Assembly: GCF_036345175.1 (NCBI RefSeq)
Contig: NZ_CP107780.1
Coordinates: 1,054,001-1,118,000 of the forward strand
Source of the DNA: Streptomyces sp. NBC_00576
GTDB lineage: Bacteria > Actinomycetota > Actinomycetes > Streptomycetales > Streptomycetaceae
Length of the DNA stretch: 64,000 bases
Reading direction: 5' to 3'
This document shows positions 25,122 to 33,981 of this stretch, piece by piece. The position numbers and the translations under genes were made by a program. The notes beneath the pieces were generated by a model that searched no databases, was not told the DNA's origin, and saw nothing but the letters and a program-made list of their open reading frames with translations. Each line of letters starts with the position of its first letter. Position 1 is the first letter of the stretch.

Positions 25122-25625
25122 TCAGGTCCGGCCCTCGGACTCCTGCGCCTCCTTCAGTGCGCCCGACTCGGCCGTCCAGCGGGCCCGTACGACGCTGAAG
25201 CCCGCGCGTTCCGCGTCCTGGCAGACGAGTTCGTCGTCGTCCACCAGGACGCGGATCTCGCGGTCGCGGGCCAGGCGGCGCAGGATCTCCAGTTTGGTGC
25301 TGCGGGCGGGCCTGCGGTCGTCGTCGCGCCGCATCCAGATGCGGCCCTCGGGCAGTTTGTGCGCGGCGAGCCAGGCGACCGTGTCCCGGCGGCAGCGTTC
25401 GGGCCGTCCGGTCAGATAGACGACCTCGCACTCGCGCGCGCTCTCCAAGGCCAGCGCGACGCCCTCGGTGAGCGGCGGGTCGTGCGGCGCGGCGGCGAAG
25501 AACGCCGCCCAGTCGCGCGGCTTGCGTTCCAGGAACCGCTGCCGGTGCGCGGTGTCGGCGAGCGTGTTGTCGAGGTCGAACACGGCGAGCGGCCGGCTGC
25601 TCTTCAAACTGCTGTTCTGCGTCAC
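25122..25625 (-). CDS. HAD-superfamily phosphatase
   Basis: 167 aa. The HAD motif I is FDLDNTLAD (nucleophile Asp17, Asp19). Motif II is YLTGRPERCR, and the C-terminal motif is VLVDDDELVCQDA. The overall layout resembles the 3'-phosphatase part of polynucleotide kinases and LNS2-like HADs. The substrate is unknown. It converges with dodecin (23-bp gap) and diverges from the pectate lyase gene. Confidence 0.85.
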   Translation of the reverse strand: MTQNSSLKSSRPLAVFDLDNTLADTAHRQRFLERKPRDWAAFFAAAPHDPPLTEGVALALESARECEVVYLTGRPERCRRDTVAWLAAHKLPEGRIWMRRDDDRRPARSTKLEILRRLARDREIRVLVDDDELVCQDAERAGFSVVRARWTAESGALKEAQESEGRT

Positions 25626-25718
25626 GGTCCCTGACCCTAGTCAGCCGGACCCGGCAACCTCCACGGCGTCGGCGGCCACTCCTTGGCGACACAGCCGAGG
25701 CAGAGGCAGGAGCCGTAC

Positions 25719-26933
25719 ATGCGCAACGCAGCGATCCGGACGGGCACGGCGGTACTGGGAACCGCGTTAATGACAGTGGGGATGCTCGTGGGCGCCGCCG
25801 AGGGGGCGAGTGCCGCGACGACGCTCGTCGTGGCGACCAACGGCGACGACTCGGCGCCGGGCACGCTCGCGCGCCCCCTGAAGACCATCCAGAAGGCCGT
25901 CGACCTGGCCCGGCCGGGCGACACGATCACCGTACGCGGGGGCACCTACGCCCTCACGGACAACATCACCATCGCCACCTCCGGCACCGCGTCCCAGCCC
26001 ATCTCCCTGGGCACCTACTCGGGCGAGCGGGTCGTCGTCGACGGGGAGCGACTGCCCGCCAGTCACACACCCGTCGGGGGCAGCATTCCGCGCGGCGAGC
26101 GGGGTGCGATCCACCAGGAGGCCTCGTACTGGCGGATCTCGGGGCTGGAGATCGTGAACGGGCCGTACGGCGTCTACTGCGACGGCTGCAACAACAACGT
26201 CTTCGCCCTCCTCGTCACCCACGACAACTACGAGTCCGGTTTCCAGCTCCAGGGCGCCTCCGCCAACAACCAGATCCTGGACCTGGACAGTTACGGCAAC
26301 CGTGACCCGCGCAAGAACGGCGAGAGCGCGGACGGCCTTGCCATCAAGGAAGGCAGCGGGACCGGCAACGTCGTGCGGGGCGCGCGGCTGTGGAACAACG
26401 TGGACGACGGCTTCGACGCCTGGAAGTTCACCTCGCCGATCACGATCGAGAACACCATCACGTACGGCAACGGCTTCAACCGCTGGAACTTCCCCGACTT
26501 CGCGGGCGACGGCAACGGCTTCAAGCTCGGCGGCGGCACCCCGGCGCCCGCCGTGGCGCACGTCCTGCGCAACACGGCCGCGTTCAAGAACGCGGCGCAC
26601 GGCATCACCGACAACGGCAATCCGGGCGCCATCGGCATCAACCGCAGTACCGCGTACGGGAATGCGGGTACCGGCTTCGACATGGACGTCTCCGGGGGAC
26701 GCGCCACCCTCACCGCCAATCTGTCGGTCGCCGACGGACGTGCCGTCGCCCTCGGCTCCGCCACCGTCTCGACCGGCAACTCCTGGAATCTGGGCGGCAC
26801 TTGGAATGCCGCTTCGGTGCTGAGCACCGACCCGGCGGCGATCACAGGTGCGCGTCGCGCGGACGGTTCACTGCCCGCGGCCACCAGCTTCCTGGTGCCG
26901 CGTGCGGGAACGAACATCGGCGCCCGCTTCTAG
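25719..26933 (+). CDS. Secreted pectate lyase-like right-handed beta-helix protein (PL9-like), TTA codon
   Basis: 404 aa. A signal peptide (GTALMTVGMLVGAAEGASA) precedes a parallel beta-helix: KTIQKAVDLARPGDTITVRGGTY-type start, then DDGFDAWKFTSPITIENTITYG and FAGDGNGFKLGG. The Asn/Asp-rich turns resemble PL9 pectate lyases, which cleave polygalacturonate with calcium. The ATG at 25719 has GGAG 7 nt upstream. Codon 17 is TTA (25767-25769), the leucine codon read in Streptomyces by the bldA tRNA, so translation may depend on bldA and development. It heads the polysaccharide-degradation block. Confidence 0.85.
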   Translation: MRNAAIRTGTAVLGTALMTVGMLVGAAEGASAATTLVVATNGDDSAPGTLARPLKTIQKAVDLARPGDTITVRGGTYALTDNITIATSGTASQPISLGTYSGERVVVDGERLPASHTPVGGSIPRGERGAIHQEASYWRISGLEIVNGPYGVYCDGCNNNVFALLVTHDNYESGFQLQGASANNQILDLDSYGNRDPRKNGESADGLAIKEGSGTGNVVRGARLWNNVDDGFDAWKFTSPITIENTITYGNGFNRWNFPDFAGDGNGFKLGGGTPAPAVAHVLRNTAAFKNAAHGITDNGNPGAIGINRSTAYGNAGTGFDMDVSGGRATLTANLSVADGRAVALGSATVSTGNSWNLGGTWNAASVLSTDPAAITGARRADGSLPAATSFLVPRAGTNIGARF

Positions 26934-27046
26934 GCGGTCTTCGAAGGCATATCGGGCGGCGGGAGCGGTCAACCGGAATTCAATCTGTCGGAAACATTGA
27001 CTCCCTCCCGCCTCCTACCTATCTTTCGGTCGAACCTCTGAACATC

Positions 27047-27062
27047 GTTCCATATACCGAAC
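27047..27062. promoter_or_regulatory. GTTC-N8-GAAC palindrome, candidate CAZyme operator
   Basis: GTTCCATATACCGAAC, 12 of 16 bases paired, lies 44-59 nt upstream of the GH43 start. It matches the palindrome before the other GH43-AbfB gene (14348-14363) in arms and position. A related TTCGGTCGAAC occurs at 27025-27035. Confidence 0.5.
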
Positions 27063-27105
27063 AACATCGGCCCGGGAAAGAACAGGCCGCTGAAGGAGAC
27101 TCGCC

Positions 27106-28578
27106 GTGGACCGCACCCGCAGCAGCTCGACCAGCCGACGCACGCTCCTCAAGGCCTGCACGGCCCTGGTCGTCGCCGTGACCGTGCCCGCCGTCGTCGG
27201 CACCCCGGCGTTCGCCGCCGTCCCGGCCTCCCCGGCCGTCACCTTCACCAACCCGATCGCCGAGCAGCGCGCCGACCCGCACATCTACAAGCACACCGAC
27301 GGCTACTACTACTTCACCGCCACGGTCCCCGCGTACGACCGGATCGTGCTGCGCCGCGCCACCACGCTCCAGGGCCTCGCGACCGCCGCCGAGACGACCA
27401 TCTGGACCAAGCACGCCAGCGGTGACATGGGCGCCCACATCTGGGCTCCGGAGATCCACTTCATCGACGGCAAGTGGTACGTGTACTTCGCGGCCGGCGC
27501 CTCGAACGACATCTGGAAGATCCGCCCGTGGGTCCTGGAGTCCTCGTCCGCCAACCCGATCACCGGGACCTGGACCGAGAAGGGCCGTATCGCGCTGCCC
27601 CTGGACACCTTCTCGCTCGACGCGACGACCTTCGTGGTGAACGGCACCCGCTATCTGAGCTGGGCGCAGAACGACCCGGCCGTCGGCGACGGCACCAACA
27701 TCTACCTCGCGAAGATGTCCAACCCCTGGACCATCAGCGGCACTCCGGCGATGATCTCCCGGCCCACGCTGTCCTGGGAGATCATCGGGCACACGGTGAA
27801 CGAGGGGCCCTCCGTCATCCAGCGGAACGGGAAGGTCTTCATGGCCTTCTCGGCGAGCGCCACGGACGCCAACTACTGCCTCGGTCTGCTGACCGCGTCC
27901 GCCTCCGCCGATCTGCTGAACCCGGCCTCCTGGACGAAGAGTTCGCAGCCGGTGTTCACGAGCAACGCCTCGACCGGGCAGTACGGGCCGGGCCACAACA
28001 CGTTCACGGTCTCCGAGGACGGCAAGTCCGACGTCCTCGTCTACCACGACCGCAACTACCGGGACATCAGCGGCGATCCGCTCAACGACCCCAACCGGCG
28101 CACCCGTTACCAGAAGCTGTACTGGAACGCCGACGGCACCCCGAACTTCGGCATCCCGGTCTCCGACGGGCTCACCCCGGTCCGCTTCTCGTCGTTCAAC
28201 TACCCGGACCGGTACATCCGGCACTGGGAGTACCGAGCGAAGCTGGAGGCGAACGTCACCAACCTCGCCGACTCGCAGTTCCGGATCGTCACCGGGCTGA
28301 CCGGCTCCGGAACCGTCTCGCTGGAGTCGGCGAACTTCCCCGGCTACTACCTCCGGCACAAGAACTACGAACTGTGGGTGGAGAAGAACAGCGGCACGGC
28401 CACCTTCCTGGCCGACGCCTCCTTCACCCGGCGGGCGGGCCTCGCCGACTCGGCCGGGGTGTCCTTCGAGTCGTACAACTTCCCGGGCCGTTACATCCGG
28501 CACTACAACGGTCTGATCCAACTCCAGCCGATCAGCACCTCCCTGGACCAGCAGGACGCGACGTACTACGCCGAGTAG
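27106..28578 (+). CDS. Secreted GH43 glycosidase with AbfB domain
   Basis: 490 aa. The GTG start follows AAGGAG (about 9 nt). A Tat-type signal (SRRTLLKACTALV) ends near AFAA. The GH43 propeller shows the three acids: Asp in QRADPHIYKH, Asp in SLDATTFVV and Glu in VNEGPSVIQ. The last ~150 residues are AbfB repeats (RFSSFNYPDRYIRHWEYR; LESANFPGYYLRHKNYELWV; FESYNFPGRYIRHY). Probably an extracellular arabinofuranosidase on arabinan or arabinoxylan. The GH127 gene follows after 68 bp, so the two are likely cotranscribed. Confidence 0.9.
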   Translation: MDRTRSSSTSRRTLLKACTALVVAVTVPAVVGTPAFAAVPASPAVTFTNPIAEQRADPHIYKHTDGYYYFTATVPAYDRIVLRRATTLQGLATAAETTIWTKHASGDMGAHIWAPEIHFIDGKWYVYFAAGASNDIWKIRPWVLESSSANPITGTWTEKGRIALPLDTFSLDATTFVVNGTRYLSWAQNDPAVGDGTNIYLAKMSNPWTISGTPAMISRPTLSWEIIGHTVNEGPSVIQRNGKVFMAFSASATDANYCLGLLTASASADLLNPASWTKSSQPVFTSNASTGQYGPGHNTFTVSEDGKSDVLVYHDRNYRDISGDPLNDPNRRTRYQKLYWNADGTPNFGIPVSDGLTPVRFSSFNYPDRYIRHWEYRAKLEANVTNLADSQFRIVTGLTGSGTVSLESANFPGYYLRHKNYELWVEKNSGTATFLADASFTRRAGLADSAGVSFESYNFPGRYIRHYNGLIQLQPISTSLDQQDATYYAE

Positions 28579-28646
28579 CCCGCCCGGCAGAGGACTTCAG
28601 AGCGTCAGAACTCCGACATGTCAGTCACCTCAGAGACGAGGCGCAT

Positions 28647-31451
28647 GTGACCCCCCACCTCTCCAGGCGGTTTCTGCTCCAGAGCGCGATCCTCGCGGCG
28701 GCGGCACCCGCGTTCGCCTACGCCGCCTCCGGCCGGGCCGTCGCCGCTGCCCTGCCCGCGCCGTCCGCCTGGACGCTGCGCCCCTTCGAGCTGAAGGACG
28801 TCTCGCTCGGCCAGGGCGTCTTCGCGAGCAAGCGCCAGCTGATGCTGGACCACGGGCGCGGCTACGACGTGAACCGGCTGCTCCAGGTGTTCCGTGCCAA
28901 CGCGGGCCTGTCCACCGGCGGCGCGGTCGCCCCGGGCGGCTGGGAGGGCCTGGACGGCGAGGCCAACGGCAACCTGCGCGGCCACTACACCGGCCACTTC
29001 CTGACCATGCTGTCGCAGGCGTACGCGAGCACCGGTGACCAGGTGTACGCGGACAAGATCCGCACCATGCTCGGCGCTCTGACCGATGTGCGCGCGGCAC
29101 TGCGCACCGACCCGCGCATGCTCACCGTCACCGGGAGGTGGGGCGGCGCGCACGAGAACGTCCGGGGCTCCTACCAGTACGTGGACCTCCCGGCAGCCGT
29201 ACTGGGCGGGGCCGCGGCGATCACCCTGTCGACCTGGGTGAAGCCCACCCACGACGCCAACTGGCAACGCGTCTTCGACTTCGGCAACGACACCACCAAG
29301 TACATGTACCTGGTCACCCGCAACGCGGGCGGAGTGCCGCGCTTCGCCATCACCACCAACGGTCCCGGTGGCGAACAGGGCCTCAACGGCACCGCCGCGC
29401 TGCCGCTGAACCAGTGGAGCCATCTCGCGGTGACCATCTCCGGCACCACGGCCACCCTCTACGTCAACGGCACCGCCGTCGCCCAGAACACCTCGATGAC
29501 GCTCAACCCGTCCGTCCTGGGCACCCTGACGAACAACTGGCTCGGCCGCTCGAACTTCTCCGGCGACCCCGTCTACGCGGGCGCCTTCGACGAGTTCAAC
29601 GTCTACTCGCGCGCCCTGACCGCGGCCGAGATCACCTCGCTCCAGAGCAACGAGGCCAAGAAGTCCGCCGCGGGGCTCGGCAACCTCGCCTCGTACTACT
29701 TCTCCGCCACCTCCGGCGGGACGTTCGGTGACGCCTCCGGGCGCGGACTGACCGCCACCCTGCGCCGCACCTGGGGCGGCCCGAGCCACCAGGGCTTCCT
29801 CGCCGCCTATCCGGAGACGCAGTTCATCGCACTGGAGTCGATGACGAGCGGCGACTACACGAAGGTGTGGGCGCCCTACTACACCGCGCACAAGATCCTC
29901 AAGGGTCTGTTGGACGCCTACCTCGCGACGGACGACTCCCGGGCGCTGGACCTCGCGTCCGGCATGTGCGACTGGATGTACTCGCGGCTGTCCAAGCTGC
30001 CCGACGCCACCCTGCAGCGGATGTGGGGGATCTTCTCCAGCGGTGAGTTCGGCGGCATCGTCGAGACCATCGTCGACCTGTACACGATCACCGGCAAGGC
30101 CGATCACCTCGCCCTGGCCAAGCTGTTCGACCTCGACACGCTCATCGACGCGTGCGCGGCCAACACCGACACACTCAACGGCCTGCACGCCAACCAGCAC
30201 ATCCCGATCTTCACCGGATACGTACGGCTGTACGACGCGACGGGCGAGACTCGCTATCTGACCGCCGCGAAGAACTTCTGGGGCATGGTCGTCCCGCAGC
30301 GCATGTACGGGATCGGCGGCACCAGCACGGGCGAGTTCTGGAAGGCGCGCGGGGTGATCGCGGGGACGGTCAGCGACACCAACGCCGAGACCTGCTGCGC
30401 GTACAACCTGCTCAAGCTGAGCCGGACGCTGTTCTTCCACGAGCAGGACCCGAAGTACATGGACTACTACGAGCGGGCGCTCTACAACCAGGTGCTCGGC
30501 TCCAAGCAGGACAAGGCCGACGCCGAGAAGCCGCTCGTCACGTACTTCATCGGGCTCACGCCCGGCCATGTGCGCGACTACACGCCCAAGCAGGGCACCA
30601 CGTGCTGCGAGGGCACGGGCATGGAGAGCGCCACGAAGTACCAGGACTCGGTGTACTTCAAGTCGGCCGACGGCGCCTCCCTGTACGTCAATCTGTACAG
30701 CCCCTCCACCCTGGCCTGGGCCGAGAAGGGCGTCACTGTCACCCAGACCACCGAGTATCCGAAGGAGCAGGGCACCACGCTCACGATCGGGGGCGGCAGC
30801 GCCGCCTTCGCGCTGCGGCTGCGGGTGCCCGTCTGGGCAACGGCCGGGTTCCAGGTGACCGTCAACGGGCAGGCGGTGAGCGGGACCCCGGTCGCCGGGA
30901 GCTACTTCACGGTGTCGCGGACCTGGCAGAGCGGGGATGTCGTACGGATCAGCGTGCCGTTCCGGCTGCGCGTCGAGAAGGCCCTCGACGACACCTCGCT
31001 CCAGGCCCTGTTCTACGGGCCGGTGAACCTGGTGGCCCGGAGTGCGAGCACCGGCTATCTGTCGTTCGGGCTGTACCGCAACGCGGCGCTCTCCGGCGAT
31101 CTGCTGCCCTCCCTCACCCCGGTGAGCGGCAAGCCGCTGCACTACACACTGAACGGCGCCGAGTTCGCCCCCTTCTCCGAGGGGACCGAGGACCCGACGC
31201 ACGCCTATGTCCGGCGCGCCGAACCCACGGTCGTGTTCGGGACCGTCGACTCCGGGGTCGCCAACCCGGCGAAGACCGACGGCACCACACTGCTCGACGA
31301 GATCTGGGCGGGGGCGCCCTTCGCGAACAAGGCAGCACTGGTCACGCGGGTGCAATCGACAACGGCGACCTGGGTGTCGGCGGGGCTGCTCACGCAGGCG
31401 GCGGCCGACACGGTGGTGAGCACGGCGCAGGGGGCGTCGTACGTGTCCTGA
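28647..31451 (+). CDS. Secreted GH127-type beta-L-arabinofuranosidase with inserted LamG domain
   Basis: 934 aa from a GTG with GAGG upstream. A Tat-like signal (SRRFLLQSAILAAAAPAFA) comes first. The (alpha/alpha)6 core starts ELKDVSLGQGVFASKRQLML. Residues about 165-375 are a LamG/concanavalin-like insert (LSTWVKP, WQRVFDFGN, WSHLAVTISG, LYVNGT, VYSRALTAAEI), after which the core resumes with GGPSHQGFLAAYPETQF. The Zn/catalytic set known from HypBA1 (Glu and Cys of E-T-C; Cys-Cys) appears as NAETCCAYN and GTTCCEGTGMES. It releases beta-L-arabinofuranose from plant glycans; the GH146 family is the alternative. Confidence 0.9.
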   Translation: MTPHLSRRFLLQSAILAAAAPAFAYAASGRAVAAALPAPSAWTLRPFELKDVSLGQGVFASKRQLMLDHGRGYDVNRLLQVFRANAGLSTGGAVAPGGWEGLDGEANGNLRGHYTGHFLTMLSQAYASTGDQVYADKIRTMLGALTDVRAALRTDPRMLTVTGRWGGAHENVRGSYQYVDLPAAVLGGAAAITLSTWVKPTHDANWQRVFDFGNDTTKYMYLVTRNAGGVPRFAITTNGPGGEQGLNGTAALPLNQWSHLAVTISGTTATLYVNGTAVAQNTSMTLNPSVLGTLTNNWLGRSNFSGDPVYAGAFDEFNVYSRALTAAEITSLQSNEAKKSAAGLGNLASYYFSATSGGTFGDASGRGLTATLRRTWGGPSHQGFLAAYPETQFIALESMTSGDYTKVWAPYYTAHKILKGLLDAYLATDDSRALDLASGMCDWMYSRLSKLPDATLQRMWGIFSSGEFGGIVETIVDLYTITGKADHLALAKLFDLDTLIDACAANTDTLNGLHANQHIPIFTGYVRLYDATGETRYLTAAKNFWGMVVPQRMYGIGGTSTGEFWKARGVIAGTVSDTNAETCCAYNLLKLSRTLFFHEQDPKYMDYYERALYNQVLGSKQDKADAEKPLVTYFIGLTPGHVRDYTPKQGTTCCEGTGMESATKYQDSVYFKSADGASLYVNLYSPSTLAWAEKGVTVTQTTEYPKEQGTTLTIGGGSAAFALRLRVPVWATAGFQVTVNGQAVSGTPVAGSYFTVSRTWQSGDVVRISVPFRLRVEKALDDTSLQALFYGPVNLVARSASTGYLSFGLYRNAALSGDLLPSLTPVSGKPLHYTLNGAEFAPFSEGTEDPTHAYVRRAEPTVVFGTVDSGVANPAKTDGTTLLDEIWAGAPFANKAALVTRVQSTTATWVSAGLLTQAAADTVVSTAQGASYVS

Positions 31452-31477
31452 CCGTCGTACGTCTCCTGATCGCCGCG

Positions 31478-31506
31478 GGCGGTACCCCTACCCGAGGGGT
31501 ATCGCC
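31478..31506. terminator. Inverted repeat after GH127 / before MMPL gene
   Basis: GGCGGTACCCCT and AGGGGTATCGCC form a 12-bp stem with one G-T pair and a 5-nt loop, 27 nt past the GH127 stop. It can act as a terminator. The TACCCC-N7-GGGGTA core also resembles copper-sensing CsoR boxes, so a regulatory role for the downstream gene is possible. Confidence 0.55.
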
Positions 31507-31538
31507 CGTCGTGCGCGCGAATGACGGGTGAGAGCCCC

Positions 31539-31558
31539 ACTACTACGTTCTCAGTAGT
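31539..31558. promoter_or_regulatory. ACTACT-N8-AGTAGT palindrome upstream of MMPL gene
   Basis: Perfect 6-bp arms (31539-31544 and 31553-31558), about 95 bp before the MMPL start. The ACTAC...GTAGT form recalls BlaI/CopY-type operators. No such regulator gene is present in the window. Confidence 0.45.
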
Positions 31559-31652
31559 CGCGATTGTCGGCAGGCGCACGACGACGGGAGGGGGTCGGAC
31601 CCGGGAGCCTTGGCAGGTACCCGAGATCCGATGATGTGGAGACCTCCCCCTC

Positions 31653-33866
31653 GTGGCCACCTTCCTGTACAAGCTGGGCCGACTGGCCTTCCGGCGGCGC
31701 TGGTACGTCGCCCTGATGTGGCTGGCGGTGCTCGCCGCCGTCGGCGCCGGTGCCGCGACCGCGCCCGCCGCTCCCGACGCGGACAACGCGATGCCGGGAA
31801 TCGAGTCCCAGAAGGCCTTCGACCTGATGGACCAGCGGTTCCCCGGCTCCAATGCGCACGGCGCGAACGCCCGGGTGGTGTTCGTGGCGCCGGGCGGCGA
31901 GAAGGTCACCGCCACCGAGAACAGGGCGGCGATCGAGAAGTTCGTGGGCGAGGTGGCCGACGGTTCACAGGTCGCGTCCGCCGCGGACCCCTTCCGGGCC
32001 AAGGCGGTCAGCGAGGACGCCTCGACGGCGTACGCCACCGTCAACTACAAGGCGAAGCCCGACGATCTCACCGACGCCACCAAGAACCGTCTCAAGGACG
32101 CCATCAAGGAGGCGCAGGGCTCGGGGCTGACCGTCGAGGTCGGCGGTACGGCGCTGGCGACGACGCCCTCTGCGGGCGGCGCGGCCGAGGCGATCGGTAT
32201 CGCCATCGCGGCCCTCGTCCTGATCGTCACCTTCGGTTCGCTGGCCGCCGCCGGGCTGCCGCTGCTGACCGCGGTCATCGGGGTGGGCGTCAGCATGGCG
32301 TCGATCCTGGCGCTGAGCAGCGCGCTGGGTCTGTCCCCGACGACCGGGACGCTCGCCAGCATGCTGGGCCTGGCCTGCGGGATCGACTACGCGGTGTTCA
32401 TCGTCTCCCGGTACCGCGAGGAGCGCGGCAAGGGGCACGGCCCGCAGGAGGCGGCGGCGCTCGCGACCGGTACCGCTGGCTCGGCGGTCGTCTTCGCCGG
32501 TCTCACCGTCGTCATCGCACTGGCCGGCCTCATGGTGGTCGGGGTGCCGATGCTGACGAAGATGGGGCTCTCGGCAGCCGGCGCGGTCGCCGTGGGCGTG
32601 CTCATCGCGCTGACGCTGGTCCCGGCCCTGGTGGGCTTCTGGCCGAACGCCCTGCTCGCGCGCTCCGCCCGGAAGACCGGGCAGGTCAAGGGAGCCGACG
32701 AGCACAACGGCGGCAGCCGCTGGGCCCGGTTCGTGCTGCGCCGTCCGATCCCGGTGCTGATCGCCTCGGTGGCCGGTCTGGGCGCCCTCGCGATACCCGT
32801 GATGGACCTCCAGCTGGGCACGTCCGGCGACGAGGCCAAGCCGACCTCCACCACCGAGCGCCGCGCCTACGACGACCTGGCCACCGCCTTCGGCCCCGGC
32901 TTCAACGGCCCCCTGACGATCGTCGTGGACGCCAAGGGGGCTGCCGACGCCAAGGGCGCGGTGGTGACGATCTCCGAGAAGATCGCCGCCACGAAGGGGG
33001 TCGTGTCCGTCTCCCAGGCCCGCTTCAACCCCGCCGGCGACACGGCGATCTTCTCCGCCGTCCCGGCCGACGCGCCGACCAGCACGAAGACGCAGGACCT
33101 CGTGAAGACCATCCGGTCCGAGCGGGCGGCCACAGTGGCCGGCACTGACGCGGAGTTCAGCGTCACCGGCAGCACGGCGGCGAACATCGACGTCGCCCAG
33201 AAGATGCAGGACGCGCTGGTCCCGTACCTGATCGTGGTCGTGGGTCTGGCCATCGTGCTGCTTCTGCTGGTCTTCCGGTCGATCCTGGTGCCGATCAAGG
33301 CGGCCCTCGGCTTCCTCCTCTCCGTCCTGGCGGCGCTCGGTTCCGTCATCGCGGTGTTCCAGTGGGGCTGGGGCGCGGAACTCCTCGGCGTCGAGACGAC
33401 CGGTCCGATCATGAGCATGATGCCGATCTTCCTGGTGGGCATCGTCTTCGGCCTCGCGATGGACTACGAGGTGTTCCTGGTCGCCCGGATGCGGGAGGCG
33501 TACGTCCACGGGGACCGGCCCGCGCAGGCCGTCGTCACCGGGTTCCGGTACAGCGCGCGGGTCGTGGTCGCCGCCGCGCTGATCATGATCGCCGTCTTCT
33601 CCGGGTTCATCGGGGCCGGCGAGTCCATGATCAAGATGATCGGCTTCGGGCTGGCCGTGGCCGTCCTGTTCGACGCCTTCGTCGTCCGGATGGCGCTCGT
33701 ACCCGCCGTACTGGCCCTGCTCGGCGAGGCCGCCTGGTGGATGCCGGGCTGGCTGGACAAGGTGCTGCCGCGGGTCGACGTGGAGGGCGAGGCGCTCGCA
33801 CACAGGGCGGCCACACCCGAGGACGGGGCGGATGGTACGGCAGACCGGGAGGCGGTCCGGGTCTGA
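31653..33866 (+). CDS. MMPL-family RND transporter
   Basis: 737 aa, 12 predicted membrane helices in two halves. Helix 1 is in WYVALMWLAVLAAVGAGAA, followed by an extracytoplasmic loop. The five-helix block contains GIDYAVFIVSRYREERGKG, and the second half has the matching AMDYEVFLVARMREAYVHG; these are the conserved (G/A)xDYxxF proton-relay motifs of MMPL proteins. Such proteins export lipids or hydrophobic compounds. The start is GTG with GGAG 11 nt upstream. Two inverted repeats precede it. A hairpin separates it from the two-component system. The cargo is unknown. Confidence 0.9.
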   Translation: MATFLYKLGRLAFRRRWYVALMWLAVLAAVGAGAATAPAAPDADNAMPGIESQKAFDLMDQRFPGSNAHGANARVVFVAPGGEKVTATENRAAIEKFVGEVADGSQVASAADPFRAKAVSEDASTAYATVNYKAKPDDLTDATKNRLKDAIKEAQGSGLTVEVGGTALATTPSAGGAAEAIGIAIAALVLIVTFGSLAAAGLPLLTAVIGVGVSMASILALSSALGLSPTTGTLASMLGLACGIDYAVFIVSRYREERGKGHGPQEAAALATGTAGSAVVFAGLTVVIALAGLMVVGVPMLTKMGLSAAGAVAVGVLIALTLVPALVGFWPNALLARSARKTGQVKGADEHNGGSRWARFVLRRPIPVLIASVAGLGALAIPVMDLQLGTSGDEAKPTSTTERRAYDDLATAFGPGFNGPLTIVVDAKGAADAKGAVVTISEKIAATKGVVSVSQARFNPAGDTAIFSAVPADAPTSTKTQDLVKTIRSERAATVAGTDAEFSVTGSTAANIDVAQKMQDALVPYLIVVVGLAIVLLLLVFRSILVPIKAALGFLLSVLAALGSVIAVFQWGWGAELLGVETTGPIMSMMPIFLVGIVFGLAMDYEVFLVARMREAYVHGDRPAQAVVTGFRYSARVVVAAALIMIAVFSGFIGAGESMIKMIGFGLAVAVLFDAFVVRMALVPAVLALLGEAAWWMPGWLDKVLPRVDVEGEALAHRAATPEDGADGTADREAVRV

Positions 33867-33890
33867 CATTCGACCGTACGCCCTGGGGGT

Positions 33891-33913
33891 CGCCCGTGCT
33901 GGACACACGGGCG
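33891..33913. terminator. Hairpin after the MMPL gene
   Basis: CGCCCGTG and CACGGGCG pair perfectly (8 bp, 7-nt loop), 24 nt after the MMPL stop. Confidence 0.6.
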
Positions 33914-33941
33914 GCCCTCGTCGGACGTCGTGACGCGCTGT

Positions 33942-33960
33942 CGTGGACCATGGGTCCACG
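33942..33960. promoter_or_regulatory. 19-bp palindrome upstream of the histidine kinase gene
   Basis: CGTGGACC-ATG-GGTCCACG has perfect 8-bp arms and ends 21 nt before the kinase start, directly before its Shine-Dalgarno. It may be an operator or mRNA hairpin. It shares the GGACC/GGTCC halves with the TetR sites at 7655-7702, although the spacer differs (3 versus 2 nt). Confidence 0.5.
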
Positions 33961-33981
33961 CCCTTCGACCGGAGAGAGCCG

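Noticed and set aside
27474..28646. Upstream extension of the GH127 frame through the GH43 gene
   Set aside because: The GH43 frame has signal peptide, catalytic acids and AbfB repeats; the GH127 signal peptide begins at 28647.
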